Shown here piece by piece: positions 22,300 to 32,874 of a stretch of 64,000 bases of DNA. The position numbers and the translations under genes were made by a program. The notes under the pieces are model-generated. The model was not told the DNA's origin. It searched no databases and saw nothing but the letters and a program-made list of their open reading frames with translations. The first letter of the stretch is position 1. Each line of letters starts with the position of its first letter. Origin of the DNA: Tolypeutes matacus (Eukaryota > Chordata > Mammalia > Cingulata > Chlamyphoridae); the NCBI GenBank assembly GCA_026826555.1, contig JAKSZT010054568.1, forward strand, positions 12,304,826 through 12,368,825, read 5' to 3'.

Positions 22300-23028
22300 T
22301 AACAGTAATAAGGTAATATTCATGCATCTATGCCAAAGATGTACTGTGTTGATAATGGGGGAGTATGGAAAATGTGTGCCAATGTACACTGTGGACCTGG
22401 TAATAATCGGCTGATATTATCTCATAATCTGTAACAAATGTTCCAGCACTGTGTGGTGTGTTGATAGAGGGATGTCATTTGGGAATCCTGCACATGTACA
22501 TGATTGTTTTGTAAGTTTACAACTTCTGTCATAAAAATATATTGAAAAAATAATAATAGGGTGCGGTTGGGGGAAAAATACACCAAATGTAAGATAAGGA
22601 CTATAATTAGCAGTAAGATTTTGACAATATTCTTTCATAATTTGTAACAAATGTCTCATGACAATGCCAGGTGTTGGTGGAGGGGTGATGTGTGGGACCC
22701 CTGTATGATGTTATGCATGTTTGCTTTGTAAGTTCACAACTTTTACTATACACTTACTGTTTATGTATGTCATATAAAAATTATATAAATATAATAATAG
22801 GGTGGGTTGGGGGGAAATGCTTTGTTTAGTAGTAATATTTTGAGGATTCTCTTTAATCATTAGTTTAAAATGTTTCACAGCAATGCAAGGTGTTTATGGT
22901 AGGATGAGGTATGAGAGCCCTGTAGGATGTTATGTATGTTTCTTTTGTAAGTCCACAACTATTACTATACACTTATTGTTTATGTATGTTCATGTATGAG
23001 TGAGATACTTCAATAAATTTTTTTAAAT
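22300..23028 (+). repeat. Three tandem ~210-240-bp units in the L1 3'UTR
   Basis: 'Gtaagttyac' anchors occur at 22511, 22738 and 22947, each after a T-rich run and before 'acaact'. 'gggtg(c/g)ggttgggg' anchors occur at 22559 and about 22800. Each unit also repeats an 'acaaatgt..ca..acaatgc.aggtgt' block. Spacing is 209-241 bp. I recall tandem 3'UTR tails of this kind in xenarthran L1, but the number and divergence of units here are read directly from the sequence. Confidence 0.8.
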
Positions 23029-23030
23029 GT

Positions 23031-24500
23031 CTAAAAGAAAGTGTAGGAAGTAATGTTCCATTTATTAAACTGGGTGGAATATTTAAAAAATTAGCAGGAT
23101 TCAGCTATAAAATAGTTACAGGTATATATTAATTCTTAAATAGTTATATTGAAAAAAAAGACAGACTGAAAATTACTAAATTACTAAGCCAAATATCCGA
23201 CCAAGAAATTAGAATATGATTAAAGATTAAAACAAACACAGAAGAAGAGATAGGAAGAAGAGCAGAGGGATTCATGAAATAAGAAGAATGGATCCACAAT
23301 GCCACACGTTTGATCTCGTAATTAATAAGATTGAGAGGAAATGGAGCACTGGCTAAGAACTAAAGAGCTCCAGGCACAGACTTCTCCTCTTTGTTAGAGC
23401 AGGACAGTAAGTAACACGTGCTAGTCAATAAACAGGGTCAGGAGTTGTTTAAAAGAAACAGGTGAGAAAATGGACGCTGACTTCTTCTTACCCAAAAATC
23501 ACCTTTACATGGAATGGAGACTTAAATGGGGGTGGTTAAGCTTGAAAACTTCATGGAAACAGGAACTACCATTTTGACTAGGGGCAGGGTTTTCATTAAA
23601 AGAAGATAAAAAGTATGAGAGGTAAAGAGCAGCCTGATGACCTGTATGCATCAAAATGACAAACTATGCAAGTACACACAAAGCAAAAAGCACAGCGCTT
23701 CCCAAAAGGAAGAAGGTAAGCTGAAAGCTGGGAGGAGGACAGGGGCTCTCAGGGTTAGTATCCAGAACCGAGAAGTTGCTATCAATTAGAACAAAGAAAC
23801 ACCTGTGGCAGACATTTCTCTAAAGATACCCAACCTCATTAGTAATAGGAACATCTAAATTAAAACTCTAATGAGACAATTTACATTTATCAGTTTGGGA
23901 ATAAGTAAGGTCCTGCCAAGACCATGGATTATAAGAAAAACGTATGCGCTGCTGTTTTGAGGATAAAGTGGTATAACCATTAGGGGGGAAATGACATCGT
24001 TTAATAAACAATGGCATTGTGTGGGATATGCACATCATATAAACCAGAAATTTCATTCTAGGTATATACTCGTAAGATAAACGAAAATGTTATGCAGCAG
24101 AACACATAACAAAATGTTGATAGCAACTTTATTCATGAAAAGAAAAATGGAAATAACCAAATGCGTATATGTCAATTAACAAGGGAATAGATTTGAAAAA
24201 TAAGGCATATTCCTACAAAGGAATACAAATAGCAGTGAAAAAATTTAACCATACTTACATGTATCTATTTGAATAAATTTCCTATAAGACATAAAATAAA
24301 TGCAGTATGATAGCATTTGCTCAAACTTTAAAAGGAAAAAAAAGCTGAACTACATGTATAGTAAAACTCTGCATGTGTGAGAGTGTATGTACAAACTATA
24401 AATAAAAGCAGGGGGATAATAAACACAAAATTGAGAAAGATGGTTATTATAAGGAGGACAGGGAAATTTAATGTTATTTTTAGTATTCATTTTTAGGTGA
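23031..24500 (+). mobile_element. Old L1M 3' sequence, sense
   Basis: The clearest part is 23800-24480, which follows the 3' end of old L1: 'gcagacatttctctaaag', 'aacctcattagtaatag', 'gatagcaactttattcatg', 'gaatacaaatagcagtgaaa'. Between 23240 and 23800 the match is weak and may include unique sequence. It probably belongs to the same older element split by the younger L1 at 19186-23030. Confidence 0.55.
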
Positions 24501-24535
24501 GTAATTTCTCGCATGTGTCCACATTTTTCTGGCTT

Positions 24536-24560
24536 TGTCTCTCTCTCTCTCTCTCTGTCC
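24536..24560. repeat. (TC)n microsatellite
   Basis: About 10 uninterrupted TC dinucleotides, flanked by 'gctttgtc' and 'tgtccacat'. Confidence 0.9.
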
Positions 24561-26764
24561 ACATATGTTTTTGTGTGTATCTAATTGTTTTTATAGAAGG
24601 GGACCTGATTATTCCCCTGCTCCTCTGCTGCGGCTTCTTCCGTGAGCCTCTCCCCTCATGGTGAGGTTTCTAACGTCGTCCTTGACGCCTGTGCCATTCC
24701 GGCACAAAGCCGGCTCCTTTCCACGTAGCTCTGTGCAAGGCACCGTGTGACCTGTCGGAGCTCAGGCAGCTTTAGCGGCAGGATGAAAGAGCGTCCCTCT
24801 CCATCCCCCTTTCCTCGGAGCACCCGCTGCTCAAGGAGCAGTTGTCCTCGCTCAGTGCAGTTGCCCAGGAATTAAAGTGGACGAAACAAAGAGGCTGTCA
24901 GAATATTTGCTGTCTCTCCAGGTCCGTGGCCTCAGTTCCAGTCCAAATTGCCCTCGCCCCGCACCTGGACTGCTGCCAGGTGTGCACGGCCTAGCCGAGG
25001 GCTAGCCACGCATATGACTTACGTGTGCTTCCACTTCCTAGTAGCCGCGTTATAAAATTAAAAAGTGGAAAGGGAAGTCATTCCATGGTCTATTCCCAAA
25101 TCATCATTCTAACAGGTAACCAATATTTAAGAATTACTACTGAGCAATTTTGCTCTTTTTCCTCCCAATCTTCAAAGCCCAGTTCTCACTGAGCGCACAG
25201 CCCGTCACCCGTCAGCAGCACAGGGTAAAGGCCCCTTGGTGGACCGTGGGACCCAGACTGGCTCGAGCCTGCACAGCCTGACCTCCCATCAGGGTTGCCT
25301 GCTCCCTGGGCTCCACCCAAAGCTGCCTTCTTCCAGCCCTCAGAACTCACCAACCTCTGAACCTCGCCGCTTCTGACACGCTCTTCCCTCTGTCCAGCTC
25401 TTCCCCACATCCCTCAACTGGAAAACGGCCCCGGCTTCAGAGAGCAGTTTGCCCTCAGAGGGATGCCTGCCCGCGAGCTGACCTGGAAACAGGTGCCCCT
25501 CGTATACATATGGCGCTCTCTCGTTGCACCTGCCCTCTTCCTCAATAGCAGACCGCCTCTTCCCTTGCGCATTCGATGGCTGGCTGTCCCTCTTCCGAGG
25601 CGTGCTGTCAGTAGGAGCCAGCGACCAACAAAGCCCGGGGCCTAAAGTGGGCAGTCAGTGCGTATTTGCTGAGTGAAATCTGGTCCCATCGCTTCAGATG
25701 ACTTTTGACGCTTACTCGATAGTCACCTACATGTGGACAGTTCATACAAGATCTTTACCGTTAATGCGGCTTTGGTTTCACCCAGGCTTCCTCTGTCCAG
25801 TCTTTCCAAAAACCTGTTTTACAGAGGAGAAGCTTAGTGCCAAAGAAGAGTGGGGTGTGCTAGGTCAGCACAGTCAGGAAGTAACCAGTGCAGGAGCAAA
25901 GCCAAGCTCTGCTGAGACTGAGCCCCATGCCCTTTCCAGCATTTGTGAGCGCCAGGCCTCTTCTTCAGAAAAGTGTCCAAAGCCCTGATTCCTCTGGAAG
26001 CTCCCTAACGCCGGGGGAGGCAGGTATGATGAACTGCTGCATTTGAGGGGAGCGGTGAGTTCACGTCACCCCCAGTTCTGCTCACAGACACTCCACCGGG
26101 CTCGGGTGCAGCTCCACCGGCGTCCCATACATTCCGTGTTTGGTGATGAGGCCGTCACTTTGGTAGCTCCTGCAGCTTCGCGAGCAGGGCCCCTCAGCAG
26201 GTGAGCCGGGCCTCCAGCTCCGGGTCCTAGGTGCACTCGATGCCAGCCCACTTCCCCGGCCCTCTGCAGCCAGGCGGGCAGCTGCCTGCGCGCTCAGCGC
26301 ACTGCAGACCATTGGGTGGTCGGCATGGGATCCCAGGGAATCCCCATCTGTGCCACGCCCTTGCCTCAAACACTTTGCTTTTGCAGTCCTGTCGGTTTGG
26401 ATGGTTCTGCCTTAAAACCACCGCATTTTCCTGAACTGTGCTTAAATAATTGTATTTCTGCTGTGATCTGAAAGTCTTTCAGAGCTTCCTTCTTTCACAG
26501 ATACGTGATATGGCTCTATTAGCCTGAAGTTTCCTGGTAGAGAGTGGCTGGAGCATTTGCCACCCACGGAAGTAGCCCTGGAGAATGCGAGGACAGTTTA
26601 TCCGTAGAAATAGCCACGCCACCCTGCCTGCGGTAGCACTGACTCCACTCGGCATTTTCCTTCTCCCTGTGCTTCTCAGACCTTTTCACGCCGTTCTGCA
26701 CGGCCAGTGCGTGCGTAAATGGTGGAAACCGTAACGGATCATATTGTGTATTGATGTTGGCTCG
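24561..26764. other. Gene-free unique sequence with a MIR fragment
   Basis: Moderately GC-rich DNA without an exon I can support. At about 25785-25955 an antisense MIR-like series is visible ('tttacagaggagaagc', 'aggaagtaaccagtgcagg', 'ccccatgccctttccagc'). Overlapping frames of about 95 aa on both strands at 26066-26434 have no recognisable domain. Confidence 0.45.
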
Positions 26765-26849
26765 TTTTGTTCTTATCCATCTAATTTGTAAACTCCTGGA
26801 GGGTTGCTTTTCCTCTTTATAGTTCTTTCCTCTCTCCACAGTGCTTAGC
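26765..26849 (+). repeat. L2-like 3'-end fragment
   Basis: The segment 'ttgtaaactcctggagggttgc' followed by 'ccacagtgcttagct' matches the conserved end of LINE-2, where a 'taagctccttgagg' block precedes a 'cagtgcctagca' block. It directly abuts the unnamed element that starts near 26850, so the latter may use an L2-like tail or be inserted beside it. Confidence 0.45.
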
Positions 26850-27030
26850 TGGCTGTCATCTTGCACAACCCTGAGGCTCAGTAATTGTGCCTGATATTGC
26901 AAGTATGCAGAGGACGATAAGGCGCTGGGACTCGAAGGCCGCCTCTGTTTACAATGCTTCACAGCTTGACTTGTTTGCTGGGAAAACTTCCATTCATTAT
27001 TAGAAATGTACTCAGGCACTGTATTTAAAA
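26850..27030 (+). repeat. Unnamed interspersed element, copy A
   Basis: About 180 bp that closely resembles 30655-30820. Shared blocks in order are gaggctca(g/a)taa, 'gtatgcagaggacgataag' versus 'gtgtgcagaagaagataag', 'ctgggactcga', 'cttcacagcttgacttgtttgctggga' and 'ttccattcatt', then 'actcaggca'. I do not recognise the family. Homology is by eye, and copy B gives the insertion evidence. Confidence 0.6.
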
Positions 27031-28398
27031 AACTCCTTTTATTTCTATTTTTAAAATTTTGTCTTATGGAATATTTCAAACATATTTTTAAAAAAGAGAA
27101 AATAATGAATGGACCCCTCAGTGCATATTACCCAGTTTTGAGCATTATCACATACCTCCACCTATTAACTCCTTCCTGTATCAGTGGGAAGCAAAGCGTG
27201 TGCCTTTTATTATTTTGCTTGTATTTCAGCATGTAGCACTAAAATATAAGCACTCAAAAATAGTAATAACCACACACCTTTATCAACCTCACATTTTTAA
27301 CAACAGACTCTTAATTCCATCACGTATCCAGTTGGTGTGTAATTTTTTCTTCCTGGAAATCTATTTATTGAAGAAACCAGGCAATTTGTCCTATATCGTT
27401 TCCGTGGTGTCCTGCACGATCAGGATTCTGCTATTTATGCCCACAGTGGAGATTTACATGTCCTTCTGTCCTCTTTATTTCCTGAAAATTGGTGGTAGGA
27501 TATAAGGAAATATGTTTTTTTATTTAAAGAACAAAGTTCTTAGATGCTCTAGCAAGTCAAGCTTACAAATACTATTCTATTTATAAGTCTAGGAAATATT
27601 AGTAATCTTTTTAGGCCTTTTGTTAGCTCCTTGTCTTTATATATATTTTTATTAACTGTTTTCTGACATAATTGTAGATCTAAAACAATTGTAAGAAATA
27701 ATACAGAGCGATGCCATGACAGCTTTACCTAGTTTCCTCCAGTGGCAACTTCGGGCAAAGGTGTAGGAGCAGATCCCAGCAGGACTGAGGCCAGTGGCGG
27801 AGACAAACAGCAGCCCTCCCCCGGCATCCCTGCGCTGCTCTCAGGGCCACTCCCATTCCCTCCTGCCCCTGTTCTTTCCAACCAGCAACTGTTCTCCATT
27901 GCGATACTTTTTCCACTTCAAGAATGGTCTGCAAATGCTATTTACAGTGTGCAGTCTTTGGGAATCGTTTATTTCCACTCAGAATAATTCTCTGGAGATG
28001 CTTCCAGATTGCCCCCAGCATCAATCTGCTCCTTTTTACTGCTACGTAGTACTCCTGGGTATGAGTCCGTCGCCGTTTGCTTCGCCATTCGCGCATGGAA
28101 GGACATCTGGCCGTTCCCAGTTTGGGGCTGTTCTGAAAAACGCCACTGGGAACACTGATGGGGCAGTTTTGTGTGAACATAAGTCCTCACTTCTCTGGAA
28201 TAAATACTCCGAAGTGCAGTATCTGGGTCGTATAGCAGTTGCATGTTTAGTGTTTTTTAAGAAATTGCCAAATGTTTTCCAGAGTGGGTATACCATTTTT
28301 TATTTCTACCATTAATATATGAGTATCCAGTGCCTTTACTTTCTTACTAGCACTTTTTGATATCATGTGTTTTGTTTTTCCATTTATTTTAGCATTCT
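27031..28398 (-). mobile_element. Old L1M 3' region, antisense
   Basis: The plus strand reads as the antisense 3'UTR of old L1: 'tgtcttatggaatatttcaaacat', 'gtcctgcacgatcaggattctg', 'atgtccttctgtcctctttatttcctg', 'ttgtaagaaataatacagagcg', 'taccattttttatttctacca'. It continues on the far side of the retroposon at 28399-29623, showing that the retroposon inserted into this L1. Confidence 0.65.
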
Positions 28399-29623
28399 TT
28401 TTTTTTTTTTTACTGTGAGTAAAAATCAAATTTTTCACAATACATACCAATATTTGTAAAATGATATATAAATATATATACATATATGTGCATTTGCTTA
28501 CAAAAAATGTTCTTTATATATATTTCTTAAAGGTGCTTAGTTTACCTAAATATTACACGGAACCCACTGGGATTCCCATGTTGCCCACCTCCCTCACCTC
28601 CCACCACATCCCACACAAACATCCCCCACCAGTGTGGCCCACCACCCTCAATGGACTTACACATCCTGGGGCCTTGCCACCAACCATAGACCACAGTTCA
28701 CATCGTAGACCACACTCTCTCCCCCACAGTTCTGAGTGGTGTGTGCTGATTTAAAATGGCCTACATCCGTCACCACAATGGCACTCAGGACAACCCCCAA
28801 GTCCCAAAAAAGCTCCTGTATTTCAACTGCAAATCCCCTCCCTGCCCCAAAAGTGTCCAGTGGCCACCGGCTCCACCTCACTGTTATAATTTCTTCCATT
28901 GCTTGAATCACAATATGTCTATAACAGAATACCAGTGAGTCCACTCCAGTCCAGAGCTCTTCCCCCAATCCTGAGGAGTCTGGGATGGTGATGTCCACTC
29001 CACCTCCAAGTGAGAGGGGGCTTATATCTCTGGCAACAAGGGATTAATACCAAGTGCCAACTGGCAACACGACTGGAAAAAGACCTTGAATAAAAGGGGG
29101 AAAAGGTAAAGACAAATGAGTTCATGTGGCTAAGAGACTTCAAAGAGTGTCAGGAGGTCAACCCAGAGGTAACGCTTACGCACACCTCAGTAGGAGCTCA
29201 TAGAACACCAAAGTGGATATCACCCCACACAGAGGGGCTCCTAGGGCCTCTGGAGACACCCAGGTCCTATATAAGGGGGGCCAGCTCCAGAGATTGACGC
29301 CTTATCAGTGGACTCTACTTTGGAATCTGTGCTCCTGAGAGTGACAGAGTTGGACTCAAATAAGTCCTCCCTGCACATGGTCCATCAGTCCCTTCTATTC
29401 AAACCTATATGTGATGCTGGAGTTTGTAGGTGTCCTTCCAGGGACTGGAGCCTCTGGCCTACCTATGTGCCAGGTGTGCGTGGAATCTCGGTGGAGCTGC
29501 AACTCCTACCCTACAGCTCAGTGGACTCATCCAAGTCACCTGGTGAGGAGACGATGATGGACAGCGGTCATCCCAGGGAATGGAGAGGGCCTGCAGCTGC
29601 AGGCAGGATCATCCCACCCACCA
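28399..29623 (-). mobile_element. 5'-truncated retroposon 3' end, antisense, with 14-bp target duplication
   Basis: Read on the minus strand it ends in a poly(A) (the T-run at 28399-28411). Perfect 14-bp direct repeats tattttagcattct flank it at 28385-28398 and 29624-29637, inside an older antisense L1. Its terminal 230 bp are highly similar to the sense insertion at 35704-35933, and a divergent relative lies at 58107-59345. No open reading frame is credible. The poly(A) and target duplication show LINE-type retrotransposition. I associate the sequence with Xenarthra but cannot name the family. Confidence 0.85.
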
Positions 29624-29637
29624 TATTTTAGCATTCT

Positions 29638-30654
29638 AATAGATGTGGAATGATATCTCACTGTTTTATTTTTCAATTTTTAAAATATACCTTATTATTT
29701 GAAACTGTTTCAGATTTATAGAAAAAAATTGTGAAGATAATATAGTTTTACACCCTATACCCAGTTTTTTTCCCTGTTAGTAGCATCTTATTATATTATG
29801 ATATATTTGCTAAAATTAAGAAGCAAATATTGATACTTTAGTATTCTCTAAAGCCCACACTCAGATTCCCTTTGTACCTAATGTCCTTTTTGTTCCAGGA
29901 TTCCAGCCAGTGAAGCACATCACTGTGACTCCTTAGGCACCTCTCGTCTGTGAGAGTTTCTTAGAATTTCCTTGTTTTGATAAGGTTGATGGTTTTGAGC
30001 AGCATTGATCAGTAATTTGTAGAATGTCTCTTTTTTGGGGATTTGCCTCATGTTTCTCTCTTGCTTAGACTGGGGTTATGGATTTAGGGTTGCTACATAA
30101 TTCCAGAAATCAAGTAGACTGATTCCTCTCACTTCATCTTTCTCACAGTTGTTTTAGCTTTTCTACTTTCATTGCCTTTCACTATAAATTTTAGAATAAT
30201 TTTGTCTATATTTACAAAATATAGGTTTTGATAGGAATTGTATTAAAACTGTATACTAGTTTGGGAAGAACACACATCTTTGCTATGTTGTGTCTTCCAA
30301 TCCATGTATATATTTCTCCATTTATTTAAATCATCTTTTACCTCTTTCATCAGTGTTGTATAGTTTTCAGTAAAAACATCATTTACAGATTTTTTTTTAT
30401 GTGTACCTAAGTGTTTAATTTTTGAGCAAGTATAAATTTTACTATATTTTTAATTTCAGCACCCCAGTGTTCATTGCTAATATATATGATTACAATTGAT
30501 ATTTGTATGTTTACCTTGTATCCTATGGCTTTGCAGATGTCACTTATTAGTTTTCAGAGATGTTTTGTGGATTTCTTGGGAATTTCTATTTAGATAGTCC
30601 TAGAATCTGCTAACAGGGGCAGTTTTGCTTCTTCCTGTCCTGTCTATATGCCTT
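29638..30654 (-). mobile_element. Old L1M ORF2/3' region, antisense
   Basis: It continues the host L1 after the retroposon: 'agatgtggaatgatatctcactg' at 29641, 'gtagaatgtctc' at about 30019, 'gactggggttatgg' near 30069, then typical antisense ORF2 words such as 'gttttgataggaattgtatt' at 30224 and 'gtgtcttccaatccatgtatat' near 30290. Stops in all frames. Confidence 0.75.
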
Positions 30655-30852
30655 GTACAATGCAGAGGCTCAATAACTTCACCTGTCATTGAAAGTGTGC
30701 AGAAGAAGATAAGCCACTGGGACTCGAGGCAAGTTTACTTAAAGTGCTTTCACAGCCTGACTTGTTTGCTGGGAAACCTTCCAATCATTTTCAGAAAACC
30801 ATTCAGGCATCATATATATATATATACATACATACATAGATAGTTTTCTATT
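30655..30852 (+). mobile_element. Unnamed interspersed element, copy B, inserted in L1
   Basis: It interrupts the antisense L1 ORF2 exactly where the flanks tctatatgcctt (30643-30654) and tctgtatgcctt (30853-30864) form a 12-bp duplication with one mismatch. About the first 165 bp match copy A at 26850-27030. The last 35 bp are (TA)n/(TACA)n plus a short T/A tail. The duplication supports retroposition of a roughly 200-bp unit. No tRNA-like boxes are evident. Confidence 0.6.
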
Positions 30853-31265
30853 TCTGTATGCCTTTAATTTCCTTTTCTTGCTTGTTACCCTGACTAAATC
30901 TTCCAGCGCTACGCTGAATAAGAGTGGTAAAAGCAGATACCCCTCCTTGCTCCCAGACTTTGGGGAAAAGCAATCGGTCTCATTAAGTATAACGTCAGCC
31001 ATAATTTTTTTTTGTAGATGTTCACTATCGAGTTTTGGAAGTTCCCCACTATTTCCATTTTTCCAAGTTGTTATCTTGAATAAGTTTTGAATAGTTCAAA
31101 AGCATTTTCTGCATTTATTGATATAATAATGCATTTTTTCTTCTTTAGCCTACGAATGTGGACCCGTACATCAGTTGACTTTCGAATACTAACCGAGTCT
31201 TGCATATTTGGAATAAGCCCCCCTTGCTCTTGGTATGTAATTATTTCTGCTCTTGTCCTCTACAG
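30853..31265 (-). mobile_element. Old L1M ORF2 fragment, antisense
   Basis: The L1 ORF2 antisense sequence resumes with 'cctttaatttccttttcttgc', 'ctgaataagagtggtaaaagc', 'ctgcatttattgatataataatg' and ends near 'cttggtatgtaattatttct'. It is the 5'-ward continuation of the element to its left. Confidence 0.8.
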
Positions 31266-32460
31266 AAACCAAGGAGCAGGGGCTCCCTGCCCCAGCTGGC
31301 AGGGGAGGGGCACTGACACCCCATTCCTGCCACTGAGCCGTTGCTGCTGGCAGGGCTGCCCACCCTGACCTCTAGCGGGCCTCCCCGCCCCCATGTGAGT
31401 GAGGGGCTGGGGCAGGAGCCCCTCTGCACTGCTGAGTGCGTGCAGTCTGCCTCCCATGTGACCTCCACCGACCCTGCACGTGTGGAGAGCACGAGAGGGT
31501 GATCAACGCCTGCAGCAGGGATGACGCTAACTCCCGGCTCCCACGCGCCTCCTCGTGCACTGCCTCGCTCGTTCTTGGCTGGCATGGGGGCTAGACCACA
31601 GTTTTCTGGGCTGTTTTACTGGAGCAGTATCGTTGCTACCTTCTGGGCAGCCCCTTTCCTGAGCCCTCGACTATGGCGATCTGTAGCTGCCGGCTTCTTC
31701 AGCTCCAGGCAATAGATCTGAGAAGGCTAACCACTTGTCCTCCTCAAGCCCGACAGCCTGCTCAGTCTGTCTTCTCCCCACCTTCAGAGCCTTCTTAGGT
31801 CTGCTTTAAATGCACGCAGGACTTTCAGTCACACCGTGGGAGGAATAGGAGAAGCACGTCTTCTCCAGCTTCCTGGAGGTGGAAGTCTTCCAGCTGCCAA
31901 TTTTTTCTATAATTCCTTTCTATAAAAGTGTTGTTGGCTGTCCCACCACCCTGTCATGGTAAAGCAAAGGAGAACGTGTGTTCCCAGGAGGAGATGAGGG
32001 TCCTGAGTCAACCATGCCTAGCTTTCCTTCCAAATCGAGCAACCACATTCTCCTCAGGCAGGGAAGAGATGTGGAAAGAGGGGAGTGAGCTAGAGTTGGG
32101 GAAACAGCATCTCCTTCCCGCCCAGTGCCCACACTCTCAGGCTCTGCTGCTCCTCTTCGCGCCTCGTCCCCCGAGCCCTCGTGCAGCCCAGGTCGCCAGC
32201 GCCTGCGCGGTTCAAGGCTCTGCTCAGGCAGAAGGAGAAATTAACTTCCTTGCCGGGGCTCTTATGGCATCACATGGCAAGAAATGGAATGACACAAACA
32301 TACTGTATTATGGGAACTAGATCGCCGAGTTTCCTTTTACTATTTCACTTGCTAGAATGTGAGCTATGTAAGGATGGAAATTATTTCTGATCTCCGTAGC
32401 GCCTGTGCCTAGCAATGAGGCTGAAACAGAGTAAGTATTTAAAACTTGCTTTTTGAATGC
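31266..32460. other. Gene-free unique sequence
   Basis: GC-rich from 31270 to 31600, where overlapping frames up to 130 aa occur on both strands without a domain. About 32340-32450 resembles an old MIR/L2 end ('gctagaatgtgagctatgtaagg...gcgcctgtgcctagca'). Confidence 0.45.
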
Positions 32461-32465
32461 CTGTT

Positions 32466-32772
32466 TCTCAAGAAAAATGCTGCTTTTATATAAATCACTC
32501 TGGCATTGTCCTAGACAGCATTCGAAACCTGCAAGATGAAGCCCACCAGCTTCAGGGGGTGCAGCGTCTGGAGGCACCTGGCCTTGCTCACTCTCGTGGT
32601 CCAGTATGTCATGGCTGCCCCCCTTTCGGACCCACTTCCCACCATCTTCTTTATCCTTTTAGTGGGGCCATGTAGCTTCAGCAGTCTAACTAAGTTTATT
32701 TTTTCTAGTACGAGCGCCTTCCAAAATAAGATATTAGTCACGAGGGGATTTCAGCCAGTTCCAGCCATGGTG
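32466..32772 (+). pseudogene. Endogenous retrovirus env fragment (TM subunit C-terminal part), broken
   Basis: A class-I (gammaretrovirus-like) env remnant. In one frame a vicinal-cysteine motif (codons at 32478-32483) is followed by an Asx-His-Ser/Gly block and a heptad-like 'DSIRNL' helix, as in the ectodomain after the immunosuppressive region. After a frame change at about 32545-32560, the second frame carries a hydrophobic membrane span with a Gly-Pro-Cys end (about 32638-32673) and a cytoplasmic tail. The surface subunit and everything upstream are absent. It cannot make an envelope protein. Confidence 0.75.
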
Positions 32773-32874
32773 TCGGGCCCGTCTTCCCTCAACCTCAGTA
32801 GAATAGGCAGAGAGGTTTACGCCCTGTCAGGCAGGGACTACTGCCCCAACCAGCAGGAAGTCTCTACAGAAGAA

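Larger units (their letters stand above)
19186..23030 (+). mobile_element. Internally deleted L1 retrotransposon, xenarthran-type 3'UTR
   Basis: The parts are in order: 5'UTR (about 19186-20186, starting with a 'ccagcaagatggcagcag' block), broken ORF1 (20187-21160), short spacer, ORF2 C-terminal remnant (about 21250-21955), then a long 3'UTR with tandem units ending at an AATAAA-like A/T-rich tail (about 23010-23030). Length is about 3.85 kb against the usual 6-7 kb. The missing part is the ORF2 endonuclease and reverse-transcriptase region, so this copy could not move by itself. It sits inside an older A-rich L1. No clear target duplication was found. Confidence 0.85.

Noticed and set aside
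27725..28315. 173-aa plus-strand frame as a gene
   Set aside because: It lies within the antisense 3' region of an old L1.
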